64,000 nucleotides of DNA from an uncultured Collinsella sp. (GCA_947507155.1 CANNOC010000012.1:1-64000); one strand, 5' to 3'; shown: positions 51,565 through 60,442, counted from the first letter of the stretch. Made by a program: numbers and translations. The notes: generated by a model from the letters alone, not told the origin.

Positions 51565-51666
51565 ACGGCTTTCCCAGGTGCCCGAGGTTGCCGTGAAAGA
51601 GAAGCGCCGCATACTTTGGTAGCAAGCGACGGTTTGAACGGCAAGATCGGGTGTCCGGGAAAGCCG
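51565..51666. repeat. Paired-arm repeat, family E, copy 2
   Basis: Left arm 51565-51594 (ACGGCTTTCCC then AGGTGCCCGA) pairs with right arm 51638-51666. Shares a 45-base centre with copy 1 (AAGAGAAGCGC, ACTTTGG, GCAAGCGACGGTTTGA), while the arms differ in a matched way, for example CTTTCCC/GGGAAAG here and TTTCTC/GAGGAA there. Lies between the two dehydratase-like genes. Confidence 0.72.
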
Positions 51667-51681
51667 CCGGGACGGATAGCC

Positions 51682-52965
51682 CTAAATGGTTTCCAAGAAG
51701 GCCTCAATCCTGGTTTGTAGCTGGCCTGCATCCTCGCCGGCGTAGTCGGTCGTGATGTGCATAAACGGAATGCCGGCCTCCTCGGCGGCCTTCTCCACGG
51801 CAAACGACTCCATCTCGTAGAGCGTGCAGAACTGCAGGGCCACGTCGACGATGCCGTCGGCATGCAGGTCCTTGGCCATCTGGACAATGTCCTTCATACG
51901 CTGGTCGTTGGGCGTAAAGACGGCGCAGTTGATCTTAAAGTAGCGCTCGGCGATGGCATCAAGCATCTCGTCGACCGTCTCACCGGACTCGTCGACCAGA
52001 TCCTTGTAGTAGCGCGAACCCGTGCAGGACTCCTCGCCCACCACGACGCCGCCGGCCTTCTCGATGAGGTTGAACAGCTTCCAGTTGGGCACGGCCATGG
52101 GCGTGCCGGTGTACAGGATGCGCTTGGTCCCCTTGGGCGCCACGCCCTCGCCGGCCTCGACACGCTGCTCGCACTCAGCCGCCATATCGTTAATGGCTCC
52201 GGTCAGACGCGGCGTGTCGTCCATAAAGGCGGCCTGAACGGTCAGCAGGCTGTCGAGACCGCTGATGGGCACCGGGTCGGCAGCGCGCGTGGCAGCGAGG
52301 CGCTGCAGGGCACGGCGCTTCTCATTTACGGCGTGGATGGCGGCCTTCAGGCGCTCGGGCGTAATCGTGACGCCGCACTCTTCCTCGATCTTGGCGGCGA
52401 GCTTCTTGACCTCGGCCTTCCAGGTCACGAGCGTCGACTTGTCGTGTACGTTGGGGATATCCATGACGTACATGTTCTTTTGCGTGGCAAAGAACTCGTA
52501 GGCCTTCTTCTTGCCATCGCAGGTGTTCTCGCCGACTACCAAGTCGCTCGACTCGATGTAGGGGCAGACCTCGCCCAGCTTAAAGCCGGCAAAGCTCTTG
52601 ATAAGCGGACAGGTGTTGCGCGGCAGATGCTCCTCGACCTTGTCGGTCGCCCAGTCGGCACCCGAGCACAGGCCCACGGGAATGCCGTCGCAGGCGAGCA
52701 CAATCTCCTCGGGCACGTAGACGCAGAACGAGCCCACGATCTTGGTGGCCTCGCCGGCCTCCTTCTTGTCGAGCATCTCCTTAATACGGCCGCTGTGGAT
52801 GTTGGTGGCTACAAAGTCCAGGTAGGACGTGGACTTGGGGCGATTGTTCTGCGTCAGGAACATATCGCCGTACATCTGGCCCACGGCGCCCAGCAGCATG
52901 TCGTGGTCGGCAAGATTCATGCCGAGGCTCTCCCACATCGGATGGAAATCGAATTCTTCAGCCAT
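51682..52965 (-). CDS. 2-hydroxyacyl-CoA dehydratase D-family protein, subunit 1
   Basis: 427 residues, paralogous to the product of the next gene: NTCPLIKSFAG, CPYIESSDL and GENTCDGKKK line up with the same cysteine positions, and EESCTGSRYY takes the place of DDCSGERTA. Members carry a [4Fe-4S] or double-cubane cluster reduced by the activase encoded at 49445. First gene of the three-gene set. Start ATG 52965; a 22-codon leader frame lies 160 bases upstream. Confidence 0.78.
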   Translation of the reverse strand: MAEEFDFHPMWESLGMNLADHDMLLGAVGQMYGDMFLTQNNRPKSTSYLDFVATNIHSGRIKEMLDKKEAGEATKIVGSFCVYVPEEIVLACDGIPVGLCSGADWATDKVEEHLPRNTCPLIKSFAGFKLGEVCPYIESSDLVVGENTCDGKKKAYEFFATQKNMYVMDIPNVHDKSTLVTWKAEVKKLAAKIEEECGVTITPERLKAAIHAVNEKRRALQRLAATRAADPVPISGLDSLLTVQAAFMDDTPRLTGAINDMAAECEQRVEAGEGVAPKGTKRILYTGTPMAVPNWKLFNLIEKAGGVVVGEESCTGSRYYKDLVDESGETVDEMLDAIAERYFKINCAVFTPNDQRMKDIVQMAKDLHADGIVDVALQFCTLYEMESFAVEKAAEEAGIPFMHITTDYAGEDAGQLQTRIEAFLETI

Positions 52966-53124
52966 GACGGTTCCCCTCTCGAACCAAAAACGGATAACAG
53001 CGGTATCGATGCACGACGGACGGCGATTGCCCGGCCGTGCTCAAACCCGGAATTTTGGGGAACCTGCTTTGCGATCGGTTATTTAGCTGTGCGTCGTCTC
53101 TCCCGGAGCCGTGAACATGCCTGC

Positions 53125-53193
53125 TCATATGCGACTCCGAGCCATGTATAGGGCACGCGCGGCAACGCGGCGAATGTATGTCGTCTGCGGCAT
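53125..53193 (-). CDS. Putative 22-residue leader peptide
   Basis: ATG 53193 lies behind AAAGGAGGG, one of the best ribosome sites in the window. It reads MPQTTYIRRVAARALYMARS then RI before TGA at 53125-53127. Five arginines and two tyrosines in 22 residues. It precedes the dehydratase/activase genes by 160 bases and its stop overlaps another ATG. May be a regulatory leader or a small protein; not recognised. Confidence 0.45.
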   Translation of the reverse strand: MPQTTYIRRVAARALYMARSRI

Positions 53194-53212
53194 GTGCGCA
53201 CCCTCCTTTACA

Positions 53213-53226
53213 AGTTGAGGTCAACT
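53213..53226. promoter_or_regulatory. Operator-like dyad upstream of the leader frame
   Basis: AGTTGAGGTCAACT is a perfect 6+2+6 palindrome ending a few bases before the ribosome site of the leader frame. The spacing suggests a repressor or MerR-type activator site. Regulator unknown. Confidence 0.4.
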
Positions 53227-53348
53227 ATATCAACGGTCATCGAACATGCGAACACCGCCGACATGCGTACGACAGCGTCGTGTGCCGTCGTTTAATAAAT
53301 AATTATCTGTGTTGATAAGAGTTTGTCATCTCTCATTCGACGAACGAC

Positions 53349-53384
53349 AAAAACAAAGCCGCCGAGGCTTATATCCCCGACGGC
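53349..53384 (-). terminator. Intrinsic terminator of modABC
   Basis: The 10-bp stem GCCGTCGGGG (53375-53384, minus) with 53358-53367 includes two G-U pairs, then TTTGTTTTTG. It lies 12 bases past the modC stop. Confidence 0.88.
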
Positions 53385-53395
53385 ATTACCCGGCG

Positions 53396-54466
53396 CTATC
53401 GACAAACCAAATGGATCCTGCTGGCATCAAAATGCATGCGCAGCGTCTCGCCTGCTTGCGGTAGCTCGTCGACAGGCATGCCCACTTTGTTGACCTTCCA
53501 CTGCAGACGCGTGGGCGCATCGGCCCGCGGCGCATCCAACAGCACCAGGCGCTCAAAACGCGAATCGCTCACGCGCGCCACGTGCAGGTCGTAGCTGTTG
53601 CGACCCCGCTCAGCACGATTGTCAACATGGAAGTAGCTTGCGCGAATGCCCAGGTACACCACATTATCGGGAACCTCGCGGCCCACGTTAAAGGTCATGC
53701 CCCAGTCGAGGGCTTCAACTTCTTCGTCGCCGATCTTGCGCGCCCGGCTTGTATTCTTGCAGCCCGTCAGGCGCAGCGCCGCCAGCGTCTGCGGGCGGCG
53801 GACCACGTCCTCAATGGAGCCGATCTCCTCAACATGCCCGTCGTGCATCACGCAGATACGCTGGCACAGGCGGCACGCTTCGTCGATGTCGTGGCTCACG
53901 TAGAGCACGGTGCGGTTGCATACATCGAACAGGTCGAGCATGTTCTGCTCGAGTGCGCTCTTAAGATAGGAATCGAGCGCGCTCATGGGCTCGTCGAACA
54001 TAAAAATGCCCGGATGCGCCGCCACCATACGGGCAAGCGCCACGCGCTGCTGCTGGCCGCCCGAGAGACGCGCGGGATAGCGGTCGGCGAAATCGGTCAG
54101 GCCAAAGATGCCCAGATAGCGTTCGGCGAGCTTTTTGCGCGCGGCGGCGTCGCCCGCGTCCTTTACACCGGCGCACACGTTATCGGCCACCGTCATGTTG
54201 GGAAACAGCTGATAGTTTTGGAACAGCAGGGCACACTTGCGCTCCTGGGGCGACAGGTTGATGCCCGCCGCCGAGTCAAAAAAGGTCACGCCGTTGACAA
54301 CGATCTTGCCCTCGTCGGGGGTCTCCACACCGGCAATGCAGCGCAGTGTACAGCTCTTGCCACAACCCGAGGCGCCCAGCAGCGCCACACGCTCCTCGCC
54401 GGCCTCAAGCTGCATGTCGAGCATAAACCCCGGAAAGCGCTTTTTGATATCCAGGACAAGCGACAC
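53396..54466 (-). CDS. modC: Molybdate ABC transporter ATP-binding protein
   Basis: 356 residues. Walker [14 protein letters not shown], signature [13 protein letters not shown] and Walker [12 protein letters not shown] are intact, with H-loop YVSHDIDEA. The C-terminal 120 residues form a TOBE-like regulatory domain, as in ModC. Energises molybdate uptake. Start ATG 54466, four bases after modB. Last gene of modABC. Confidence 0.93.
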   Translation of the reverse strand: MSLVLDIKKRFPGFMLDMQLEAGEERVALLGASGCGKSCTLRCIAGVETPDEGKIVVNGVTFFDSAAGINLSPQERKCALLFQNYQLFPNMTVADNVCAGVKDAGDAAARKKLAERYLGIFGLTDFADRYPARLSGGQQQRVALARMVAAHPGIFMFDEPMSALDSYLKSALEQNMLDLFDVCNRTVLYVSHDIDEACRLCQRICVMHDGHVEEIGSIEDVVRRPQTLAALRLTGCKNTSRARKIGDEEVEALDWGMTFNVGREVPDNVVYLGIRASYFHVDNRAERGRNSYDLHVARVSDSRFERLVLLDAPRADAPTRLQWKVNKVGMPVDELPQAGETLRMHFDASRIHLVCR

Positions 54467-54469
54467 GGT

Positions 54470-55912
54470 CTATCGACCTCCCTTCGAGACGGCGTCATCG
54501 CGCATGAGCTCGGCCAGCGCCTCGCGATCGATACGCAGCGCATCGCCGCCGACTGGGTCGAGCGAATCGGCCTGGCCACCCAGCTGCTTGGCCTGCTTGC
54601 ACTCCGCACGGGAAAGGCCCCGCTCGCGGTACTTTTGCGAATGAGCGGTGTACATATTGATGAACAGAATGACCAGGAAGCTGAACGCAATTACGACCAC
54701 GACCCAAAAGAGGGCCACCGACGTATTGCCGCCCATCCATTCAAAGTAAATCGCAATCGGAATGGTCTGTGTAATGCCGGCATAGTTGCCCGCAAAGAAC
54801 AGCGTGCAGCCAAACTCGCCCATCGCGCGGGCAAAGGCGAGCACCGTGCCCGCTGCGATTGAGGGCCAACCAAGGGGCATCATAAGCTTGGTAAAGATGC
54901 GACGCTCGGACCAGCCAAGCGTGCGCGCCGCATCGAGCATCTGCGTGTCGAGGCTCTCAAAGGCACCGAGCGCCGTACGGTAGACCAGGGGAAACGACAC
55001 CACCACGGCAGAGATCACCGCCGCGGGCCAGGTAAAGACGATCGAGATGTCGTGCGCGATGAGCCACTGGCCCACCCCGGTCGAGCGGCCAAACAGCATG
55101 AGGAGCAGAAAGCCGCAGACCGTGGGCGGCAGCACCATAGGAATCGTAAAGACCGAATCGAGCAGGCCCTTGATGCGACTCGAGGTACCCATAGTCTTCC
55201 ACGCGGCGAACAGGCCCAGCGCAAAGGAGATCAGCAGGGCAAGGCCGCACGTTTTAATGGACACCCAAAACGGGCGATAGTCGATGTCGCCCAAAAAGGA
55301 GGCCAGAGAGGTCAAGGGGCCCTGCTCATCCCGCAACACGACAGACGATGCTTCTACCATTTGAGCGCTATCAAGCCAACGCGCGCCGCTCTTGGCATCA
55401 CCCGAGGCTGATGCGATCACCACATAGCGGTCCCCATCCGCACCTCGTTCGTCAAAGCCATAGGTATACCCGCCGGCATCAAACGTTGTTTCCGCCGTAA
55501 CATACCAAGGAAGATCCACGTCCCCCAGCTGCGCACCTCCCATGCAGTTTGCGCTGTCGAGTTCACAGACGAGGGCTTTGAGACCCGATACGCACTCGTT
55601 GTCCTGCGGATCCAATCCAAACTTCTCGACCGCCTTGGGCGATATCCACACCACAACGCGATCGGCAGCAGGCGCCACCACAAGGTCCACGTCCTCGTCA
55701 ACGGGAAACCGGTAGCCCTCAGGCTGGCCTTCCATGGCACGAGCGGTCCCCTTGGCCAACCGCTCAAAACCCTCGATCCCATAGGAAAGCCCATGAGCGG
55801 TCGCAGCAACCTGGGCCCCGTCCTCAGCATCCCCAGCCAACGCAAATCCCGGCACACAGCAAAGCGCGAAGGTCAAAGCACAGGCGACAAGCATGCGGAA
55901 TCTATTAAGCAC
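54470..55912 (-). CDS. modB: Molybdate ABC transporter permease with a large N-terminal extracytoplasmic domain
   Basis: 480 residues, about twice the usual ModB length (near 225). Residues 1-26 are a signal-like segment (LVACALTFALCC, cleavage after AL-A26). Residues 27 to about 205 are a soluble domain with three cysteines (ALVC, NCMGG) and no family I recognise. From about 208 the permease follows: five or six helices and the EAA-type loop TLGWSERRIFTKLMMPLGWPS. A 45-residue basic tail ends it. I chose GTG 55912 behind GGAG (55919-55922); a GTG at 55981 overlapping the modA stop is an alternative. The outer domain could capture or sense the oxyanion. Confidence 0.88.
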   Translation of the reverse strand: MLNRFRMLVACALTFALCCVPGFALAGDAEDGAQVAATAHGLSYGIEGFERLAKGTARAMEGQPEGYRFPVDEDVDLVVAPAADRVVVWISPKAVEKFGLDPQDNECVSGLKALVCELDSANCMGGAQLGDVDLPWYVTAETTFDAGGYTYGFDERGADGDRYVVIASASGDAKSGARWLDSAQMVEASSVVLRDEQGPLTSLASFLGDIDYRPFWVSIKTCGLALLISFALGLFAAWKTMGTSSRIKGLLDSVFTIPMVLPPTVCGFLLLMLFGRSTGVGQWLIAHDISIVFTWPAAVISAVVVSFPLVYRTALGAFESLDTQMLDAARTLGWSERRIFTKLMMPLGWPSIAAGTVLAFARAMGEFGCTLFFAGNYAGITQTIPIAIYFEWMGGNTSVALFWVVVVIAFSFLVILFINMYTAHSQKYRERGLSRAECKQAKQLGGQADSLDPVGGDALRIDREALAELMRDDAVSKGGR

Positions 55913-55980
55913 GAAAAGCTCCAAGCGAATACAAGGACGGAGTGAAACACAAAACGATGGAATTATCGCGCCAAGCCGCA

Positions 55981-56853
55981 CTACGCGGAAAGCTCAAAGC
56001 CGTACTTAGCCCAAATCTTCTGAGCTTTCTTGTTGGTCAGACAAAAGTCGATGAACGCCTTGGCCTCGTCGGCGTGCTCGGAGCTCTCTGCAACGGCACC
56101 CGGATACACGATGGGCTTGTGCGAATCCTCGGGGCACACGAAGGCCTCCTCGATGCCGTCGTAACGGAAGATATCGGAGCTGTAGACAAAACCGGCCACG
56201 CAGTCGCCTGTGGACACATAGGCGGCGGCGGTGCCCACCTTATCGGCCAGGGCAACCTTATCGGCGATCTCGGGCGCATACTCGCCGTCGTCGCCCTCGG
56301 TGCCGGTGTAGAGGCCCACGGAGGCCAGGGCCTGGTTGGCATACTTGCCAGCGGGAACAGTCTTAGCGTCGCCAATGGCGATCTTGCCGTCCAGATTCGC
56401 GACGTCGGCGACGGCCTCGACCTTGGTGTCGGAGCCCTCGGCGCGAATGATCACGAGGTCGTTGACGAACATGTCCTCACGCGTATCGACGTCGACGAGC
56501 TCGGCGGTCTCAGCGTCATCCATGGTGCCCTTGGAAGCGGTAATGAGCACGTCGACGGCGGCACCGGCGCGCATCTGCTCGACAAGGTCGCCGGAGGCCT
56601 TAAACTGCGTGTCTGCAAACGTGGTGCCGGTCTGCTCTATGTAGAGCTCCTGAACCTCGGGCAGAGCCTTCTCGAGCGAGTTGGCGGCAAAGACCTGCAG
56701 CTCGACAGCCTTCTTGGAAGATGCCTTAGCAGAACCGGCATCGGATCCGGCCGGCTCGGACGTCTTGCTGCCCGAGCAGCCAGCAAGACCAAGGCCGGCA
56801 GCGGCGACAGCAGAAAGCGAGACGAATCCGCGGCGAGAAACCATATCGAACAT
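55981..56853 (-). CDS. modA: Molybdate-binding lipoprotein
   Basis: 290 residues. Start ATG 56853 behind AAAGGG. The N-terminus SRRGFVSLSAVAAAGLGLAGC has a twin-arginine pair and a lipobox (LAGC), so the protein is exported and lipid-anchored. The mature domain holds the ModA blocks VFAANSLEKALPEV and FADTQFKASGDLVEQM. Binds molybdate or tungstate outside the membrane for ModBC. Confidence 0.92.
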   Translation of the reverse strand: MFDMVSRRGFVSLSAVAAAGLGLAGCSGSKTSEPAGSDAGSAKASSKKAVELQVFAANSLEKALPEVQELYIEQTGTTFADTQFKASGDLVEQMRAGAAVDVLITASKGTMDDAETAELVDVDTREDMFVNDLVIIRAEGSDTKVEAVADVANLDGKIAIGDAKTVPAGKYANQALASVGLYTGTEGDDGEYAPEIADKVALADKVGTAAAYVSTGDCVAGFVYSSDIFRYDGIEEAFVCPEDSHKPIVYPGAVAESSEHADEAKAFIDFCLTNKKAQKIWAKYGFELSA

Positions 56854-56913
56854 ATTCAACCCTTTCGGACCTTGTGCCCGGGTACCCCACCGCGGGCTTT
56901 AATCTGCAATCAG

Positions 56914-56966
56914 ATTATACTTTTGCGCGAATAATGTTAGTGAGAAATTATTCTCGCCTGAGAATA
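56914..56966 (-). promoter_or_regulatory. Promoter and operator-like dyads before modA
   Basis: A consensus TATAAT -10 lies on the minus strand at 56914-56919; the -35 is poor. Just upstream are GAGAA-ATTA-TTCTC (56942-56955) and a further half-site GAGAATA (56960-56966), a set of three alternating half-sites overlapping the -35 region. A molybdate-responsive repressor or activator would fit; the sequence does not match the E. coli ModE box. Confidence 0.5.
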
Positions 56967-57006
56967 TAGTTTCGAGTTACCGTACACCTCGGCGTCGATT
57001 CGGCGG

Positions 57007-57045
57007 AAAACAAAAGCGGAGCGACCGATAATGTCGCCCCACCGC
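57007..57045 (-). terminator. Intrinsic terminator of moeA-mogA
   Basis: GCGG and GGCGAC (with a three-base bulge) pair with GTCGCTCCGC on the minus strand, then TTTTGTTTT. Eleven bases past the mogA stop. Confidence 0.75.
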
Positions 57046-57056
57046 AGGTAAATAGC

Positions 57057-57536
57057 TTAGTTGGTATGTCCGCCGCCCGCTGTCATCTGAGCCGCGTGCT
57101 CCAGCTGGTCCGCTATGGCCTCCCAGCTTTCGCGGGCGGCCTTCGTGGAACCGGGAAAGTTTACGACAAGTGTATGACCTCGTTGCATGCAAATAGCACG
57201 CGAGAGCATAGCGCGGCGCGTCTTGGTCATCGAGTACGCACGGATTGCCTCTGCAATGCCCGGCACATCGCGCTCGCAGACGGCACGCGTCGCCTCGGGC
57301 GTCACATCGCGCATCGAAAGCCCCGTGCCGCCGCAGGTAAGCACGACATTGGCGTGGCACTCATCGGCGGCTTCCGCAATGGCATCACCAATCTCGCTGA
57401 CGTCGTCGCGCACGACCACATGTGAGGCGACCGTCCAGCCCTGCGCCACGATGAGTTCCTCGAGCGCAGCACCCGCCTCGTCCTGGGCAAGATCGCGCGT
57501 ATCCGAGCACGTCACAATCGAAATCTTCAGCTCCAT
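57057..57536 (-). CDS. mogA: Molybdopterin adenylyltransferase (MogA/MoaB family)
   Basis: 159 residues. Conserved motif TCGGTGLSMRDVTPEA marks the molybdopterin-binding/adenylation site, and IVTCSDTRDLAQDEAG is the N-terminal block. Activates molybdopterin for MoeA. Start ATG 57536 behind AGGAGG. MogA and MoaB cannot be separated reliably by eye. Ten bases after moeA, same operon. Confidence 0.9.
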   Translation of the reverse strand: MELKISIVTCSDTRDLAQDEAGAALEELIVAQGWTVASHVVVRDDVSEIGDAIAEAADECHANVVLTCGGTGLSMRDVTPEATRAVCERDVPGIAEAIRAYSMTKTRRAMLSRAICMQRGHTLVVNFPGSTKAARESWEAIADQLEHAAQMTAGGGHTN

Positions 57537-57546
57537 AGCATTCCTC

Positions 57547-58809
57547 CTACAACACGGCGCCCTCGGGCAGGTCGACGCGAACAACGTCCACGGCATCTCC
57601 CGCCTTGAGCTCGCACGGTCCTTCGTCAATGCGCAGCAGGCAGTTGGACCGCTGCATCGTGCCGAGCAGCGCCGAATTCTGCGTCTTGGCCTCGGTCACC
57701 AACAGCTCACCGGTCTCGGGGTCGCGCAAAACCGTGGCGCGATCGAAGAAGCGTCGGTCCTGGCGCTTTTTCACGCCGTGCGTGAGCGTCGCCTGCTGCA
57801 CGGGACGCACGCCCTCGGCAAAGCCGCGCATCTTGCGAATCGCCGGACGGGCGAGCATCTCAAAGCCTACATACGCCGCAGCCGGATTGCCTGAAAGCCC
57901 TAGGTAGGGCTTGCCCCCGAGCAAGCCAAACGTGATGGCCTTGCCCGGACGCATCGAGATGCGGTCAAACAGCACCACGCCCTCGCGCCGGACGAGCGCC
58001 GTCACATAGTCGTAGTCGCCAGCCGAGGCGCCACCGCTCGTAATGACAAAATCGCACTCCTGCACGGCGCGATGCACCAGCTCGGCAATCGCCTGCTCAT
58101 CATCGGGTGCAATGCCGTAGAACACGGGCTCGGCGCCGGCATCGAGTGCTTCGGCCATCAACGCCGACGAGTTGGAGTCGCGAATCTGCCCGCGCGCCGG
58201 TACCTTACTCGGTGCGACCAGCTCCGTGCCCAGCGAGATGATGCCCACACGTGGGGCAGCGTGCACCTTCACGCTCGCGTATCCGGCGCTCGCCAGCAGA
58301 CCCGCGCCCGCCGGAGCCACGACCTCGCCGGCGCGCATCACAACATCGCCGGCATGGGCCTCCTCGGCGGCAGAGCGAACGTTCTCCCCCACCTTCGCCG
58401 GCGCCGAGAACCTCACACGCGAGCCCTCGTTGCCGTCACCGTCGAGCACATCGACGATCTCGTACTTCACCACGGCATCGGCACCCTCGGGCACCGGTGC
58501 GCCCGTCATGATGCGGACCGTCTCGCACGCGCCGATTGCGACCCCAAACACATGACCCGCGGCCTCATGTCCGATAACATCGAGCGTCACCGGCGCCTCG
58601 CCAGATGCCTGCGCCAAGTCCGCCGAGCGCACGGCATATCCGTCCATAGCGCTGTTGGCAAACGGCGAAATGTCGATATCGGCCACAGCATCCTCGGCCA
58701 AGGGAAAACCAGCCGCCTGCCACACGGGAATCTCGACGAGATCGGTCGGAGCAGCATGCGACAGGACAATCGACTGCGCGTCCTCCAACGGAATGAGTTT
58801 CTCTGCCAT
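57547..58809 (-). CDS. moeA: Molybdopterin molybdenumtransferase
   Basis: 420 residues. MoeA N-terminal domain with DISPFANSAMDGYAV, then the MPT-binding domain with TSGGASAGDYDYV and RPGKAITFG, and PYLGLSGNPAAA near the end. Inserts molybdate into adenylated molybdopterin. Start ATG 58809 behind GAGGTG. Divergent from the ClC channel gene; a possible -10 TATACT lies at 58869-58874. Confidence 0.93.
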   Translation of the reverse strand: MAEKLIPLEDAQSIVLSHAAPTDLVEIPVWQAAGFPLAEDAVADIDISPFANSAMDGYAVRSADLAQASGEAPVTLDVIGHEAAGHVFGVAIGACETVRIMTGAPVPEGADAVVKYEIVDVLDGDGNEGSRVRFSAPAKVGENVRSAAEEAHAGDVVMRAGEVVAPAGAGLLASAGYASVKVHAAPRVGIISLGTELVAPSKVPARGQIRDSNSSALMAEALDAGAEPVFYGIAPDDEQAIAELVHRAVQECDFVITSGGASAGDYDYVTALVRREGVVLFDRISMRPGKAITFGLLGGKPYLGLSGNPAAAYVGFEMLARPAIRKMRGFAEGVRPVQQATLTHGVKKRQDRRFFDRATVLRDPETGELLVTEAKTQNSALLGTMQRSNCLLRIDEGPCELKAGDAVDVVRVDLPEGAVL

Positions 58810-58985
58810 ATGCACCTCTTTAATGCCACGGCGCACAACAGGGACGCCGATTCTTTATGCTTGTCTCAGTATAATCCCCCGATGCGCGACCGCGACTTGG
58901 CCTGTACCCACAAATACACCTGTCGGCCGCAAGCCGCGAAACAGAATGGGAACCAACCCACCGGCTCGTCGCGCTTGCCGCGTTT

Positions 58986-58991
58986 TATAAT
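58986..58991 (+). promoter_or_regulatory. -10 element of the ClC gene
   Basis: A perfect TATAAT 30 bases before ATG 59021. The -35 at the expected distance is weak. Confidence 0.45.
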
Positions 58992-59020
58992 GCTTGTGTT
59001 GCAACCTAAAAGAGGAACGT

Positions 59021-60442
59021 ATGGCTCATAACAACAAACCCGAAAGCGCAAACGAAGCGCAGGATCATTCCCAGCCGCTCGACGATGGCGGCTTTTTCTC
59101 CCTTAGCGACGTCATCATGGCCGGCAGGCGTCAACTCACCCGCTCCGAGCAGCTCTTGGCCGCCGACACACGCCGCAACGCCCGCAACCTGTTTGCAAGC
59201 GCCAAACTGCTCGCGCTCGTCGTCATCGTCTCGCTCGCCATGGGTGTTGCCGCTTGGGCATTTTTGGCCTCGCTGAATATCGCGACCGATTATCGCGAGC
59301 ACCACGTGTGGATTTATGTGTTGCTTCCCGTTGTGGGCGTTGCCACCGCATGGGTGTACAAAAACCACGGCCTTGCCGCCAAACGAGGTAACAACCTGGT
59401 CATCGACTCCGCCCTGGGCACACGCCTTATCCATATGCGCATGGCCGTCCTCACCTTCGTCTGCTCCACGCTCACGCACCTAACAGGCGGATCGGCCGGC
59501 CGCGAGGGCGCCGCGGTGCAGATTGGCGGCACCATCGCCAGCAACATCTCGAGCCTCGCCCACCTCAAAAAGCATGACCACCACGACCTCATGCTCGCCG
59601 GCATCTCGTCGGCCTTTGGCGCCGTATTCGGTTCACCCCTCGCCGGAGCCTTCTTTGGCATGGAGATGTGCTTTATCGGCAAGATCGACTACACCGCGGG
59701 CATCTACTGCCTGGTCGCCTCGTTTACCGGCTACTTTACATCACTTGCCTTGGGAACCGAGTACGAGGCGAATGTTATCGCCAGCGTTCCCGCTATGACG
59801 CCCACAACGGTCGTCATCGTTGTTATCAGCGCCATCATCTTCGGTCTGACGGCACGCCTCTTTGCCTGGTCGGTTCGAACCGTCAAAAGCCTGTACGGTC
59901 GCTTTATCACCAACTACCTTGCTCGCGCACTCGTGGGCGCGCTCGTGGTGCTCGCGGCATACGCGATGCTCGACGCCTGGAAGTATGCCGGCCTTGCCAC
60001 CTGGCTCTCGGGCGCCGGGTTCGCCGGCAACACCACCCTTGCTGACGCATCCATCAAGCTCGTGATGACGGCGCTCACCCTGGGCGCCGGCTTCCAAGGC
60101 GGCGAGGTCACGCCTCTGTTTGGCATCGGTGCGGCACTCGGTGGCTGGATCGGTTGCCTCGTCGGTATCGACCCCAGCTTTCTGGCGGCGCTGGGCATGC
60201 TCGGTGTTTTCTGCGCCGGCCTTAACGTGCCCATCACCACCTGTATGATGGCCATCGACCTGTTCCACGGCACGGCAGCCGGCTTCTTCGTGATCGTGGC
60301 GTTTATCAGCTATCTTGTCGGCGGCCACCGCGGCGTTTATCCCGCGCAGCGCATTGTCTCGCCTAAACGCCGTTCGCTTATTGTGGATGAGGGCGGTACG
60401 GTAGCGGATGCTATCGAGCGCCACAACGACCTGATAGAGTAG
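59021..60442 (+). CDS. ClC-family chloride channel / H+ antiporter
   Basis: 473 residues. About ten helices, with the selectivity motif GGSAGREGAAVQIGG (GREGxxVQ) near residue 160 and GGEVTPLFGIGAALG (G-x-FxP-type, here GGEVTP) near residue 365. The gating glutamate is in REG. The C-terminus lacks CBS domains. Moves chloride or fluoride-like anions across the inner membrane. Start ATG 59021 behind GAGG. Confidence 0.9.
   Translation: MAHNNKPESANEAQDHSQPLDDGGFFSLSDVIMAGRRQLTRSEQLLAADTRRNARNLFASAKLLALVVIVSLAMGVAAWAFLASLNIATDYREHHVWIYVLLPVVGVATAWVYKNHGLAAKRGNNLVIDSALGTRLIHMRMAVLTFVCSTLTHLTGGSAGREGAAVQIGGTIASNISSLAHLKKHDHHDLMLAGISSAFGAVFGSPLAGAFFGMEMCFIGKIDYTAGIYCLVASFTGYFTSLALGTEYEANVIASVPAMTPTTVVIVVISAIIFGLTARLFAWSVRTVKSLYGRFITNYLARALVGALVVLAAYAMLDAWKYAGLATWLSGAGFAGNTTLADASIKLVMTALTLGAGFQGGEVTPLFGIGAALGGWIGCLVGIDPSFLAALGMLGVFCAGLNVPITTCMMAIDLFHGTAAGFFVIVAFISYLVGGHRGVYPAQRIVSPKRRSLIVDEGGTVADAIERHNDLIE

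Larger units (their letters stand above)
52966..53395. other. Intergenic region before the dehydratase-like operon
   Basis: 430 bases. Contains the modC terminator (53349-53384), a small leader frame (53125-53193) with a strong ribosome site, and an operator-like dyad (53213-53226). The stretch 53230-53340 is AT-rich and may hold the promoter; no -10/-35 pair at standard spacing is convincing. Confidence 0.5.
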
